A stretch of 64,000 nt of DNA. Source: Mactra quadrangularis (taxonomy: Eukaryota > Mollusca > Bivalvia > Venerida > Mactridae). The stretch is taken from the NCBI GenBank assembly GCA_025267735.1, contig CM046297.1, positions 16,332,011-16,396,010 on the forward strand, in the 5' to 3' direction. Below are positions 12,901 through 27,900 of the stretch, in pieces (position 1 is the first letter of the stretch; every line of letters starts with the position of its first letter). A model generated the notes under the pieces. It ran no database searches. It worked only from the letters and a program-made list of their open reading frames with translations, and was not told the DNA's origin. The translations under genes were made by a program, and so were the position numbers.

Positions 12901-15900
12901 ATGCTGCTTAGTAAACTGAATTAAAGACTTCTCTTGATGGATATTGATAGGTAGATACCAGTGGCATAAAGACCAGGGCAATAGAGAACATGTCATATGC
13001 TAATAATAATAATCCCTTGATTTTTCGGTTATATGTTTAGACTTACTGTCTCTGTATTCTTTCGGTGACAGGTTGAACATTGTGACTTCTAAGCAGCATA
13101 GTTGAAAGTATTTTACCCAGACTGCACCATTTCACTCAGTACTTATTTGCTCCTGAGTGAATTGCCAATGGGTTATTCTTTGTGCTCTTGATCTCCACCT
13201 CATGATGGTTCTGTGAAATGACTGTCACTTTGGTGCAGTGTTTCCAAACTTAGTTTTGTTTGAACCTACTTGCTTTTTGTCTTGTAAAAAGCACCTTGCC
13301 CACACATTAATGAAGCAATCATCTCAACTCTAAATTATTAATACAACATGTACTGTGTTAGGCTGTTAGTTGATAAGATTTGTATGTGATATCGCTATAG
13401 AAACAATGTTGTCATGTAATATGTTGCTATAGCAACCATGTTGTCAACATAATAATAAGAGATACCGAGAGAAGCTGCTTTTAATTATTTAACACTTTGT
13501 CTTTTATTTCTGTCTGTCTCTCAGTAACTAAATAGTGTTATCAAGGTTGATTATAGTAATCATTATAATGGTGATACATACTGGTGGGTTTTTGTTGGAC
13601 TAAGTTGAGTACAATTTCTGTTGACTGCATACTCTACTGAAGGCGTGCGGGTGGGGGGGGGGGGGTATTGGAATGGTGTGAGCTTGGTGACCATGGTTGT
13701 TTGTTGTATATTTTTAATTCTACTTGTTAACTGCTATAGTGAAGATTTGATTGTACACATTGTTCAAATTGTTGATGGCACATACATTAACCCTGCTGAT
13801 TTAAATACTTAATATTTGTTCCATAATCATGATTTGTTATTAGAGATATCTATTTTACTGATAATCAAGTACTGCATGCATGGGGATTATCAAGTTGATG
13901 ACTTTTTTTTATTGCTATATAGTCCATTTTTTTCTCAACTGTCAAAGCTTGAATAAATTCACGTTGACTGAATGCATTGTTTTTGTACTGGCGGCCTAAT
14001 TGTTATTAAAGTATCTTGACTAAAATATATCAAACTGCATAAGCAGCTTTACTCGATCATAATACACACTTTCAGAAAATCATGAATATATCACCACGAT
14101 ATTCACTGTGACATTATTCATGTTTTGACAGTTGAGAAAAAACAAACAATACCTAATTGCCAAACATTTTGTATTTATTTATTTATTGGAGTTAACGCGG
14201 TGTCAGCACAATTTTAGGTCATGTTAAGGCATCCAGCGCACCTAACCTAGCTTTCCTGGACCATTGTCTATAACCAGTACTCACCTACCCTTCCACAAGG
14301 CCGGAAACTTCTCCATATTATCTAATCAATGGAGGAAAATGGACATTATTGTCAAATTTTTATTGAAGGGTATAACCTCCCCGGGTAGGATTCGAACCCA
14401 CACCCCTTGGGCACGAGTATCCAAATCCCGGCGACCTACCAACTGCGCTATTGACCCTGGTTCCAAACATTTTGTACGGAACATGAATGAATGAACAACA
14501 TCCAGGATTTTCATATATACCTAGCCTGTGCAGTTGGTATTTTGTATAAAAAAGTTAAAATTGATACATTTCAATTAGTTTTTTAACAACTTTACAGTTT
14601 AACTTTACATGGTTGACATGACATAAGAGAAAACATAAGATGAATTATTTTGTAAATGTATTTTCTGGCAGTTTAAATGAAAATACATATGTTATTTCAA
14701 CTATTTACTTGTAGATTTAAATCTTTGTTGCTAAACAACATTAGTTATAATTTGATAATGTTATGTTGCACATTTTTTTGTAAAGTTGATAAAAGCTTTG
14801 ATACAGTTTATGTGTAAATTATAGTTTTTGAAAATACAAGTGTTTTTAGGTTCTAATGGAAGTAGAAGTATTTCACTTAATTTAAGTGAGTCTATACTGT
14901 TGCTTAGGAGAAAATAGTTTCGTGGGGAAGTCTCTGGTGACATTAAGTTTATAATCCATTTTTGCAAACATTTTCGAAATGAATTTGAAAGTCATCATCG
15001 TTCTTATTATCATTATAATAAATATTGGCACCATTATCATTAACATCAACATCATCATCATTATCATCTGTTCCACAACTACCACCACCATCATCATAAT
15101 AACCATCATCATCATGATCATTATGATTATTTCCCCTTGTAACACAGCACCATGACCTTTTTCATCTTATAGAAAAAACTATATCTCTTCTGTAGTACAA
15201 TCCCAGTGGTCATGTATGTTTTATGTCTTAAAAGTAAAGTAACCATATAATTATATTATTATGTTTTTATGACTTAAACATTTGTCTGGTTCAAGTACTA
15301 CAATTAGACTTCTCAGAATGTTTTATCTGATCTTTTTTCCCTGTAGAATTGAGTAAAGATTTTATAAAATATAAATGTGGTGATGTCAATGACTCTATAG
15401 ATATTCTTTGATGATACAATATATCTGGGTTAATTTACTGATTCAGACTGGATGGGGCATGACTAGGGCCTTGCACTGTCTTTGAAATTGCAATACACTT
15501 AAGCTATTAAGGTTGAAAAAAGCAGCCCGGCCTAGCTCTGTCATAAGCCCACAAGTCTACTGATCGAGGGCTTTGATTTAGAATGGGCATTCTGTCATGG
15601 ATTTAATCATGAAATGATTTCTTTGGTCATTCTCCCTCCTACCACTGGTTCTAAATCATGTTTGGCAGTTGTCACTTACTGATGGAAGAACGTGCCTTCC
15701 ACATTTCCAGTCAGTGTGCCCAAATTAAAATTAAAAAAAGCATGAAATGTCAAAAAACTTGATTGAGGACAGTTTTTTCCTTGTAAGGTTAGTTAGCCTG
15801 AAGCACATGACTTTTTTAAAGTCCTTGTAATAAAATGATTAATTCACTCACTTAACAAGTAATTAAGTCAGAGACAGTTATTGTGTTAAGACAATTATGA

Positions 15901-18900
15901 CCTTGTTTAGATACATGTAGACATTGTTTATGATATATTGTGACTCATTGAATACCATATTGTTCCTATTATAAGTCGGCTGTACATGTATATGGAGGCA
16001 GACTTTAAACTGCCCTAAAACTGTTTAACTGCATATTTGTTGATGCACATGTTAGTCAAACCTTCAACTTTGTTGCATTGTTTTTATTTCATTGTTCTCT
16101 AACCTTTAAATAAATTGGAAAAATCTGTGTCTTGTCATTAATATAATTTCGAAAATGATGTTTGAATCTAAAAAAATCAGCAGAAATTTTGTACTTATGT
16201 GCAGAAAAATACGGTAATTGATATTTAATTGTTTTTTCTGACCTTTTGAATGATAGCTGATATACATAAGGTTTAAATGAAGTTAATTAGCTTGATTAAT
16301 ATTAATTAAGGCCACAAAAAATATGTTGTTAGATTAAAGTGAAGAATTTAAAGAAAGTGTTGGATCAATAGGCTCTAATATTTTGTTTGTGAGCTCTATA
16401 AAGACTTGGATTGCACCATGCATATGAGAAAGATATCTTGTCAAAAGACTATATCAGGAATTCAAATATTTGGGTTTTCACTGGGATACAAACTAACTTT
16501 CACCATCACAGTGAAAGTATATGTTATGTTAAGAACAAATTGGAATTAATATGTATTTTGTGCTTTTCAGCAATAATGTGTAACAAACTTTGTTTATTTC
16601 TTTAGGTATTGTCTTCAAACTTTAAATATATGTTCCTATTACCAACCTCATCTCATGTGATAAGGTTCAACTTCAAATACATTTTTTCAGAATTATCCTC
16701 CCTTGAACTTAGAATTTTCTTAAAAAAATATTTGTTTTTACTGCAACTGTTTTTTTGTCTCAATCACATTGACTCACCAATTATATTATTTTCTCGCTTA
16801 CATTTTAGAAAGTAGCTTTTGCTTTGACATGTTGTTCTGCCTATCTGCTATCCGCGTCTGTCCGTGTACACGTAAATAATTGAGCAGTGAGCGATTCAAA
16901 GCAGATGCAGATGAAGGACATGGAAGGCCGATGAAAGACGCATACACATCTGAACACTTCTAGAAAAAGTAATGAGAGCGTTTTTACAAATTTCTGGATG
17001 CAGATGACGTGTGCGGACGCAGATGATATGTGCGTACACATATGAACATCGCCTAATGGGGTGCAGGTTTTTTGGAAGAAGGGCGGGGGGCAAGCACAAA
17101 TGAGAACCTAACAATAAACTTTCTATGGCCTTAGGAATAATTGGTTGTTATGTTTTATTGTGATTGTAAGTTAAACTGACAGAGTATTACAAATGTTATG
17201 TGGTTGTCAACAAAGTTTAACATAACTTGTAAACAAGATCATCTATTGTTTTATTTTAGTGTTTTATTATGATTACTATTGTTTTATGGGTATTTCCAAG
17301 TTTCATATGATGATTCATTGTTTTATGTGATTCATTAGATTGCATGTATTTACACTAAGTCTTATCCATGAGACAATTTAAGGAAGGAAAGTTTAAAGTG
17401 ACCTTGATTACTTATGTACAGGTCGTCCACATAAACATTTCGTATATAAACAATGCCAGTTTCATTACCCACCTATATTTAGGGGTGTATTATTTTTTCA
17501 GTTTTATATTTTAGTTATTTGACACTTATGTTTTAAACATAATATTATATAAAATATATAACATGTGCAAATACAGTATTTAAAATAAATGTTAAATATC
17601 AGAGTTGTATGTTTTAATCCGTACAATGTTGTTCATGGATCAGCTTTTTCACCTATTCAGTGGACAAGTCCAATGTTAAAAGTACAAAAACATGCATGAC
17701 CTAGAATACGACTTGTATGTTCTGTTTTATCTCATTTTTTATGTAATGGGTTAAACTCGCTGTCAACACAATTTTGGTAATTTTACGGTAGCCAGTGTGC
17801 CTAACCTACCTTTCTTGGACCCATGTTTATAACCAGTACTCACCTATCCATCCATAAGACCAGCATCATCTCGATATACCTTATCAATGGAGGAAAATTG
17901 ACATTATTGTCAAATTTTTATGGGGGGATTATAACCATGCACCCAGGTTGATTCCAATCTGTACACTGCTCGGGAAACTAGATTTGAAATCTTGGTTTGC
18001 TACCAACTGCACTAGTAGATTGAATGTATTTGAATTTATGAATAGGAAAATTATAGAAGAGGAAATATGAAGTGACATCTAGCTCTAAAGTTTTTCTCTC
18101 AACTGTTTAAAGTTTAAATAATTGAATGCATTCTCTGATACAAGCACAGCATTCGTTGACTCAGCAAGCAAACATTAAACTGCTAATAATAGCTATTTGT
18201 TCTGCCTGGTCTTAAGACATGCTATCATAATATCACGAATGTCAGCTAAATTTTTCTTAGAAATCTAAACGGGAATGGATCTATCTTTTAAGCAATGTGG
18301 AGTCCATTTTGTTGATATTAATTTGTCTGTCTGAAGATATTAATACTTGGCACTCATTCCTACAGCACAAGTCAAAATGTCATAAAAAATAATCAATTAT
18401 GACAATGTAATATTGTAGATGTCTGTTACTAGTCAACAGTCTTCATGTTATATTGCTACATGGTTCTTTTCTAGATATCTTCTCTCTATATTCTATGTTA
18501 TATAGATGCTAAGGTAACGTTCTAAGTAATTGTCTAAAATCTGTGTCAAATATGTTTGGCCTTAATCTCCATGAACTCCCGTTATAACTGAACTCACCTC
18601 TGTATTGTGGTCAATTGGTTGGTGTCACAAGCTTCAAGTCACTGTACCTGTCTGTTAAAATTATTGGACTCTGAATGACATAAAAGAGAATAGTTTCAGT
18701 AACATAATCAAATCAAGCCAGTCAATGTCAAAATAAAGTGTTAGTGAGGTGTACACAACCTCGACTGTGTTCATAATTTTTTTGATTGGGTAATACTTGC
18801 AACCCCTCTATCTGTGGGCTTGTGCACTACCATCCGAACTAGCAATATGGCTTCTGATTCTATTTTCTAACCAAAACAAGAATTACTTACTGGTAAAAGT

Positions 18901-21900
18901 TATTTCAAAGCTGAAGTGACTAAGGACTGATGTCCTCACAATATGTGACTCCTATTTCCAAGTTTACCAGTTAGGATACCCAGGACAAGTGTACTCACTG
19001 TATGTCCTTTTTCTTATCTTTTGGTTGTCATTGACAACAGGACAACTGCTTAATTTGCTGATTGTACAAATGCAATTTTTTACTAAGTATGAAAAAACCA
19101 TCATTATTGTTTCTTTTATCATGTTTACATGCTCTTATCTGTATTTCCATTTCTGTTTTTTGTTTAGGTCCAGCTCTTTTATGTGCTTTCTTTTAATTTT
19201 GTTTTGTGGATTTTGAGTCACAGAAATAAAACAAGCTTTTGTTGTCTTTTCAGTTGAAATCTTTTACAAATTGTCAAATATTTATGTTGCTAATTTAAAG
19301 ATCCATTATAGACAATTCCCTTTAAATATGATGACAAATGTTTAAAAGTTTTAAAATTACCATAAACTTCATGATGAATGCTCCTAGTGGTTGTGCAAGA
19401 ATTCAGTGTATCCAGCATTCAGATAGCAGAAAAACACTGGGTGCATCAGTAGAGTGAAAATTTTAAATGTAAATGCTTATGATGTCCTAGCAAAATATTG
19501 CTTGTCCCAGACTACAGGTTTACTGCTAATTTCAATGAGTTTGTTATAAAATCTGTTTTATTGGACTTAAAATAGTAGAGACAAAGGTAATGGCATTTTA
19601 CAGTCTAAGTTTCACCGACTTTACAGCTTTTACCCCTGGTCATTGGGCTACTGGTATCTATCCATCAATCTCCCTGCGTAGTCTTTTTACTCCTTTTATG
19701 AGTGCAGCAGACAAATTGGCACAACAGAATTATACCACCCTCACTGGTACCCATTTACACCTGGGGTGGAGTGAAGCAATCGCAGGTAAATTTCTTACTC
19801 AAGAAAATTAGCAGTGTCCCTAGTGGGATTTAAACCCAGGACCTTTCAATCCCTAAGCACGCCTCCTACCACTAGACTACTGCTCCTACTGTGGAAGGTG
19901 CAAATGTTATGAAGTTTACGGTATATAATCTAATGTTTGTTTGTATACAGTGTCAATGTTGAAATCCTTTGTATTGTCATTTACACTTCTGCATCATCTA
20001 TACTGCAGTCATCACCTTAGGCCACTAGCCCAAACCTGGAGCTAGAGAAAAAGTTTGGGACTAGTGAGAATTTCTTTTTTCTTATAGTCCGGTTAGTTAA
20101 TAATTATGCCCTTTATCTGGCTAGTGCTCTAGTAATTTAAAACAATGATTGCACTGAATCCCTTTTGTTCCATAGATGTGTTTCAAATTTAGCCAAAATT
20201 GAGTATTTGGTATTGCTTGGTACATTGAAACAAACTTTATACATTGGTTCAAAGTGATTGTCTGTTGCTCTTTGTGCTCTATGGTTACTTTGCAAAATAT
20301 GGATTCTTTAAGTATCCACTATGAAAACCTGGTTTTTTGGACACCTGTTTATTGCACAGACTAGTTGTTTGATAGTGTGACATTTTAAAGTTGTGCAGTA
20401 TACAAAATGTTTAGAATTTATGTTGACTCATTGTTGAATGACACAAGGATAAAATTTTATTCTGGAACAGTTTGATAGCTCGATCACATTTGGCTGTATC
20501 ACATCAGCTTTGACTCTGTGATTTATTTTTCATAAAGGTAATTATTTAATTTATATTCAAATGTTTCTTTCATGGTTAAAGAAGGTGTAAATGTAAAGTG
20601 AAAAAATAAGATCTTATTTTTATTGTAGTGAAAATATAAATTCAAAATGATGCAATAACCAGACCCTTTTTTTGTACGATTATTTATTTTGATTGTCCTA
20701 AAAGTGTGGTTGTAGTCAAAGAAAATTGTCCAGGAAATCTGGCTTCTGTGAATGAACAAAATATAAGCTTGATGGACAGCAATAAATCCCAACAAAAGAA
20801 AATCTTAGTATGATTGAATATACCATCTTTCAGTAGTGGCTTTATACAATATTCAGGTTACTGTCTACTCTAAGCTAATTTCCTCTTATATCATTTTCTC
20901 CACACCCATTTAGTATTACTTTATTTACAGATTTGTTTGTTTTTTTACTTCCATATTTTTCCTATTATTCTATTACAGTTTATGCTGATTATATTATTAG
21001 TTGTCAATCAAAGTTTGTTTTCATTTTACAGTTCTAAGTATTTGTTTTATTATTCATACACCTCAGGTGGGGGTAATTATCTCCCTTTAGTGGTTATGAT
21101 ACAGAAAAACCCTTTCTCAGGGTGAGACACTGTTGATGTCTTGGGATTCTGAGGATCCCTACAACTTTGGAGGAATTCAAGTGATTTTTAGCAAAAGATT
21201 CTATCTGGATCCCTAAAAATTGCCTGGTTCTTATATGATGAGTTTTCATGGATTATTTATCCCAGTTATTGACAGCAAATATGTATCCAAATGTTTTTTG
21301 TTATATTGGAGAGTCAAGGAGGAATCCCTTAGTAAGGTATTAGGGATACACTGGAATTTTCACAGTTGGTGTTAAACCCTTTTTCCTTCTAACATAAATA
21401 TCCCAGCTAAAAGCCCATATCATATAAGATCATAGGTCAAATTTGCATCATTAGTATAGCATAGATAATAACTCATGTAATAAGTAGAAAATAAAAATCT
21501 CTCTTGTGACCTTTTGGTAACAACTATAATGACACATTCAGAAGATCTAGCCTAGTAGCATTTTCTTCTGAAGAAAGTGATGAACTCCACAATCAAACAA
21601 ACAAATGGTCACTAATGATCTTTCTCTGGAGACATAACTCACTGTGTTCTTTATATAAATGTTTGATAAGATAGAGTTGAGATACAAATCAATATAAAAG
21701 ACATCTTTGATATAATAATATCAATAAGTCATCTCAATGCATGTACTTGACTACAATCTTCTTTTTTACTTGTGGTATCCTCATGTTTAGTAGCGGACTG
21801 AATGAAATCCTCATTATAATTTGCTGCAGATGATTACATTAGGCTGTACATGTACATTAATGGGATTATTACTTCTGGACTCGATATAGTCTTCTTTCTG

Positions 21901-24900
21901 TGTTAACAAGCAGTTTTTTTTGTCTTTTTTAAGGCCGTTTTAACACAATTTAGGTCATTTTACGGCGTCCACCGCACCTAACCTAGCTTTCCTGGACCAT
22001 TGTCTATAACCAGTACTCACCTACCCTTCTACAAGGCCTGAAACTTCTCCATATTATCAAATCAATGGAGGAAAATCGACATTATTGTCAAATTTTCATG
22101 GAAGGGTATAACCTCCCCGGGTGGAATTCGAACCCACACCCCCTCAGGCACGAGATTCCAAATCCTGGCGCGCTACTAACTGCGCTATCGACCCGGGTTA
22201 ACAAGCAGTTTGTGCAATAGAAGTATATCTGATCTTGTTTAGCATTCTTATGATATGTAAATGTTAGGAAATTTCTATTGTATCCCTTCTGTTTGTTGTC
22301 TAATTTGTGTTTATAAACTCTATCAAAACCCCATGTCCAACTGCAATATCTGCACTTTGATTTTTCATGATTTTTAGCCGGATTTTTCAACAAAAAAATT
22401 CGCCTAATAGTTTGGCAAAACACGGGCGGGCGGGGGGTCATCCAGTGTCGTTAACAATTGCATCAAAGTTTTCAATTAGGCATATATATCTGCCATTTAT
22501 TGTCAGATCTTTATGAAACTTCATACAATGATAACATACCATGTGATGAACAGAATAAGAAAGTAACCACAACTCTAACTCAGGCTTTATTATGGATTAT
22601 TTCCCTTTGTAATTTTTGCATTGAAATTTTTAAATCCAGCTTTAATGTGGTTTCCACATTACATTTCTTGTTTTTTCTTCATATACATGTATGTAACATA
22701 TATAACAAAACCTGAAGCCATCTTGTATTATTGCTTCTCAGATCTTGGCATAAAGATACTTAAATGGTTAATTATACACTGAAGTATCAGAAACAAGACC
22801 TTAAGTACTCACTAGGGAAATAATTAGACAATATGGTTGCTTTAGTGAATAGTAAATACTTAACCATTCTTAGATGGAAGATTTGGATGAGAACATAAAA
22901 TACTTGAATAAGAAAGTCTGAGATAAAAGATATAATTGAGTGAGTGAAGGTTTGTTTTCAGATTTGAGATAGAATTCCTCTAAAAAGTAATAATCCTTGA
23001 TAGGGATCCAGAGGTCCTGGGCTCGAATCCATCTAGGGGCACTGCTAAGGATCCAGAGGTCCTGGGCTCGAATCCATCTAGGGACACTGCTTGGGATCCA
23101 GAGGTCCTGGGCTCAAATCCATCAAGGGGCACGGCTAGGGATCCAGAGGTCCTGGGCTCTAATCCATCTAGGGGCACTGCTAGGGATCCAGAGGTCCTGG
23201 GCTCAAATCCATCTAGGGGCACTGCTGGGGATCCAGAGGTCCTGGGCTCGAATTCATCTAGGGGCACTGATAGGGATCCAGAGGTCCTGGGCTCGAATCC
23301 ATCTAGGGGCACTGCTAGGGATCCAGAGGTCCTGGGCTCGAATCCATCTAGGGGCACTGCTAGGGATCCAGAGGTCCTGGGCTCGAATCCATCTAGGGGC
23401 ACTGCTTATATCCTTGAGCACAAAATCAACCTGCAATTGTTCTCCATAAATTTTCCCTCATAAATAAGTTATATGGAGAAGTTTTCAGCCTAACTTGGAA
23501 TAGTAGGTGAGTACTGGTTGTTGACAAGGGTCAAGAAAGCTAAGTTAGGTGAGCTAGTCTCTGTAAAATAACCTTAATTGTGTTGATGTGGCTTTAAACT
23601 TTAAATAAAACCCTGTATAAATGAACTCTCTGCCCTGAAATCGTAGACATACCTATTGACTCGGCAAACCAAACAGGTTAATGTTATTTGGAGGGCTTCA
23701 AATGAAATACTATTGTAACTTAATTTATTTTTAAATGGAGTTTCAATAGTGTTTCATTCAGCTCTCATTTTATAATTGGATGAAATGTCATTTTTCATTT
23801 ATCTTATATAATCTTATTAAGACATGGTATCAGATTTATTTTATGAAGCCTAAAATTTATTAACCAAGCTTAGTGTAATTTCTTAGAAATAATAATCCTA
23901 TTTGTTAGAACTCCTCCCTTTTATTACATGGGGTTTCCCCATGTTTAGTAGTGGACTGTGGCAAATCCACATCAAAATTTGTTGCAGACGATTACATTCT
24001 GTTGTGCGCGCGCACATAAAGGGATAATTACCACTGCAATTAATATAGTCCGCATTACGCGTTAACAAGCTGACGATAAGAAGCACATGTATATACATAT
24101 CTTATCTAGTTTATGTATGGTAAAGGTCCCTTGTATTGCTTCCATGAGTTGTATACAGCCATATACTCTACCAAAACCCCATGTCTGACAGCGCTATCGG
24201 CGCTTTGATTATCTATACATTTACTGGAGAATTTTCTCTTACAACCACTCAGCTAGCTCGGTCAATAGTGCATAAGTCTACTGATTGAGAGGTCAGAGAT
24301 TCTATTTCTTGGCAGGGCATACTTTCTTGGAATTTGGTCCTGAAATAATTTTTATGGCCATTTTCCCTGCATCCTCTGATTCTAAATCATGTAGGGCAGT
24401 TGTCATGGACTGAAGGAAATATATGCTTGCCTAGTAACTGTTAAACAGCTAAATCCAAAAGTTTAGCCTTTCCAGGAGTGGTGAGTAGGTTGACTGACCG
24501 CTGTTTTATGACCTATCGTTGTGTTGCTACGGCCTTAAAACCAACCATTTGATATATATTATATATAATCTTATAAAATACAATGATACCAGATTTATTA
24601 CTGGTAAGCGTTTTATTAACCAAGCTTAGTGTAATTTCTTGGAAAATTCCAATCCTATGTGTTTTAATCATCTATACATTTACTGGAGTATTATCTCTAA
24701 TAAACAGTTTTATGGTATTATGAGAATGATTCTCTAAAGTCCCTGAGTTCAGACAATAAACTGTTAATTGAGGTAGATACTCCCAGTCACCAAGAAACTC
24801 AACAGTTTATTAATGGAAAGAAGTTCCTGTAAAGATCAAAATTTTACAAGACCAAACCTAGTCTTACAGGACCGGAGACATTTTACATATTTTGATTAAT

Positions 24901-27900
24901 TGAAAACTGTGTAGATGAGATCAAAGTTTTTGCTGAACAGTTTGTCCTGTATCTAGACAGACCTTCTATTTTTAACAGAATTTTTCCATAGGTCTGCCAT
25001 GTTTTTCAGTGACTGGATATAAGTGTTCTATTTTGCCTGAAGTTTTGTCTAGTAATTTCATCATTATAATTGAATGTGCCGTTTAAAATCTGCTTCAATA
25101 TACATGTTCTGCTATCATTACAATTTTGTATTATAAACCCATGATCTTTGAAATCGCCTTCAAGCAGGTGACTCTTACAGTACCCTTTACACTTGTGTGG
25201 AGTGGATCAACTCAGTTTCAATCTACTTTCACATTGAAATGCAATAAATAACATAAATATTTTGTAAAAGTTGTATTTCGTTGGAAGTGTTTGGAATATC
25301 TGTTCCGGATAAATGTCCCTTTGCAGTCGATAGATGAAAATTAGTGCTGATATGGTGATTTTAAACCCATTAGTGTAATTCTACCTTAAATATCCGGATC
25401 CTGTATGTTATCATTATTGTGTAATTTTACTATGTCCATTAATATGAAATAATAGGAAATAATAGGAAAAAAGCTCTCTGTTAATTATAGATAAAACTGT
25501 TGTTATTGTAAAATTTATATTTTATGGTTACCATGCGAACCAGACTGTGAAGAAAATGAGGAGAAAAATATCAGAAAATATATTGATTGAACAGATGGCT
25601 TCCTTGATCTGTTTTTTATGTATTAGGAGATTTTATTAGGATATTTGTCCATGATTAGTATATGGCAATGTGACACTTAAGTAAAGATTTCATATTAACT
25701 AAGCATACATATTTTAAGAGGTTTCAGAAAATTTAATATTAAGAAAATAGATGCTGGGCTTGACATGACAGGTCATCCTATTGTCCCGGACAACCTATAT
25801 TTGGGCTTGGACAACATGTTACTGCTATCAAAAATAGGGATTGGGCAAGTCTAGATGAAAGCAAGGCATTGATTAGTCTACACAAAGGTAATCTTGATGT
25901 GACCACTTGAGCTATGACAAGAAATCCTATGCAATAGCAGTCTATAGAATATCTGTTTACGGAGACTGAAGTCTAGATTGCTGTAATAATTATCCTGAAA
26001 ATACTTGAGTAGTGTAACCATACCTTTAAAAGATTTATATTTTTACTAACAAATTAATGTTACATTAATGTTATAATTATCATTTATATTATTTTATTAA
26101 TACTTAATGAGAAATAAACAGGTGGTTGCTTGATTAGAAATCTCTATGTAAAAATGGTCTAAATCTCTGTAGCCTAGCGATGTAGTTACTTTAATCTTGT
26201 TATTGGGTTTAGGATAAAAAAATAGGTTTGTACTATTACAGATGGTTGATAGATTGAGTGGCTTACAACATGGCAATCAAGTTTGATTAGTTTTGCTTTT
26301 AGCTCAAAGATCAGAAATAATGTAATCATTGAGAAGCAAGGTGATTGCACTGTCTGGTATTTGTTTGTTGGTGTTTTTGTTGTTGTTGAGTATAAAATAT
26401 ATCAATGATTCTGAACTGTTATTGTTGTCGCTTTGTTTTTGACCTTCTGAAGTTTAATAGGACTAGGTCGACATCACCATTATCATTAGCACTACCATCA
26501 TCATAATTATCATCATCACCATTGTCACCATCTTAATAATCATCAGCATCACCATTGTCACCATCTTAATTATCATCAGCATCACCATTGTCACCATTTT
26601 AATAATCATCAGCATCACCATTGTCACCATCTTAATTATCACCAGCATCACCATTGTCACCATCTTAATTATCATCAGCATCACCATTGTCACCATCTTA
26701 ATTATCATCAGCATCACCATTGTCACCATCTTAATTATCATCAGCATCACCATTGTCACCATCTTAATTATCATCAGCATCACCATTGTCACCATCTTAA
26801 TAATCATCAGCATCACCATTGTCACCATCTTAATTATCATCATTATCACCATTGTCACCATCTTAATTATCATCATTATCATCATTATCACCATAATTAT
26901 CATTATAAACATCATCATCACCACTATAACCATCACCATCATTGTCATTATTATCATCTCTAGTATCATCATCATCACCATCATCATTATTATCACTGTA
27001 ATTATCATTATCACCATTGGTTTAAGACAATTGATGTACTTTACATTAATTTCCTTTTTCTCTATTTTCAGCAATATCAAAAGAAGACACAATACATGAA
27101 AGTGACCAGGAGGTATGTAAAGATTTTATTGTTTTTCAACATAAGGCCACAACAAGTTGGTTATGTGTTCAGATTTTTCTGGAAAAAATGGGCGAGCAAG
27201 GGAAGAAAAAAAATCTAGCTTCAGTTGCTTTATATAGCGGTTTGACCAAATTTTTATGAGCAAGTTAGGAAATAAAAATATTTTTTTTGTAAAAACTGAC
27301 AAAGTTAAGGTGCAAGCGAATCCATAGAACTTATAATCAACTTGTGGCCTGAATGGTTGATAACCATCAGTCATGTTTTGTAATGTGTATGACTGGTAGA
27401 TATTGGATAGAATTGAACCAAGACAAAGCTGGCTACCCTATAATAATTCAGTCCAATGCAGTTACCTTTTGGTCATGCCCCGTCTAAATATGCCAGTCAA
27501 TTAGTAATGAATTAGATCTTAAAATGGCCCTACCACATTTATAAAGGTGAAGACTAAATTTTCGCTCATGTTCCAACCAGTAAAAGGAAGCAGAATTTTG
27601 TTACACTGGATTTCCTGCCATTATATGACCTATACTATATGTTGCTACGGCTTTAAACCCAACAATCAAACAAACACTGGATTTTTTTGGTGACAAAAAA
27701 TCATACCTCAGAAGAATCAGAGAATCACTAAAAGTGAATTTAGAAGTCTGGAAATAAATTTAGAGTTTTATATTGACAGATAAAACAATTTAATAATTTC
27801 TAGCGAAAGGTTTTTAGATTAAGCCTATCTCAAATAGGATAGACAAAAGTTTTTAAATCACTTTGTTTTGTGTGAAAATCAACATTTACTTCCATCAATC

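Larger units (their letters stand above)
6937..27071 (+). other. 20-kb CDK14 intron, repeat-filled
   Basis: No exon or separate gene was recognised. It holds SINE copies of families A, B and C, two related 74/70-bp hairpins (8.4 and 9.5 kb), a candidate terminal-inverted-repeat element (8.66-9.13 kb), dispersed repeats, the 45-bp B-box array and the 33-bp ATC-rich array. Unlisted gaps, for example 13.0-14.1, 18.0-19.5 and 24.6-26.4 kb, are plain AT-rich sequence where I see nothing definite. Confidence 0.6.

Noticed and set aside
22980..23449. Two overlapping ORFs of 140-150 codons on opposite strands with 15-residue repeats ([24 protein letters not shown])
   Set aside because: They arise from a 45-bp SINE-derived tandem repeat whose length is divisible by 3; no start context, splice sites or homologous protein supports coding.
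26463..27092. 209-codon minus-strand ORF with [11 protein letters not shown] repeats
   Set aside because: By-product of a 33-bp ATC-rich minisatellite inside the CDK14 intron.
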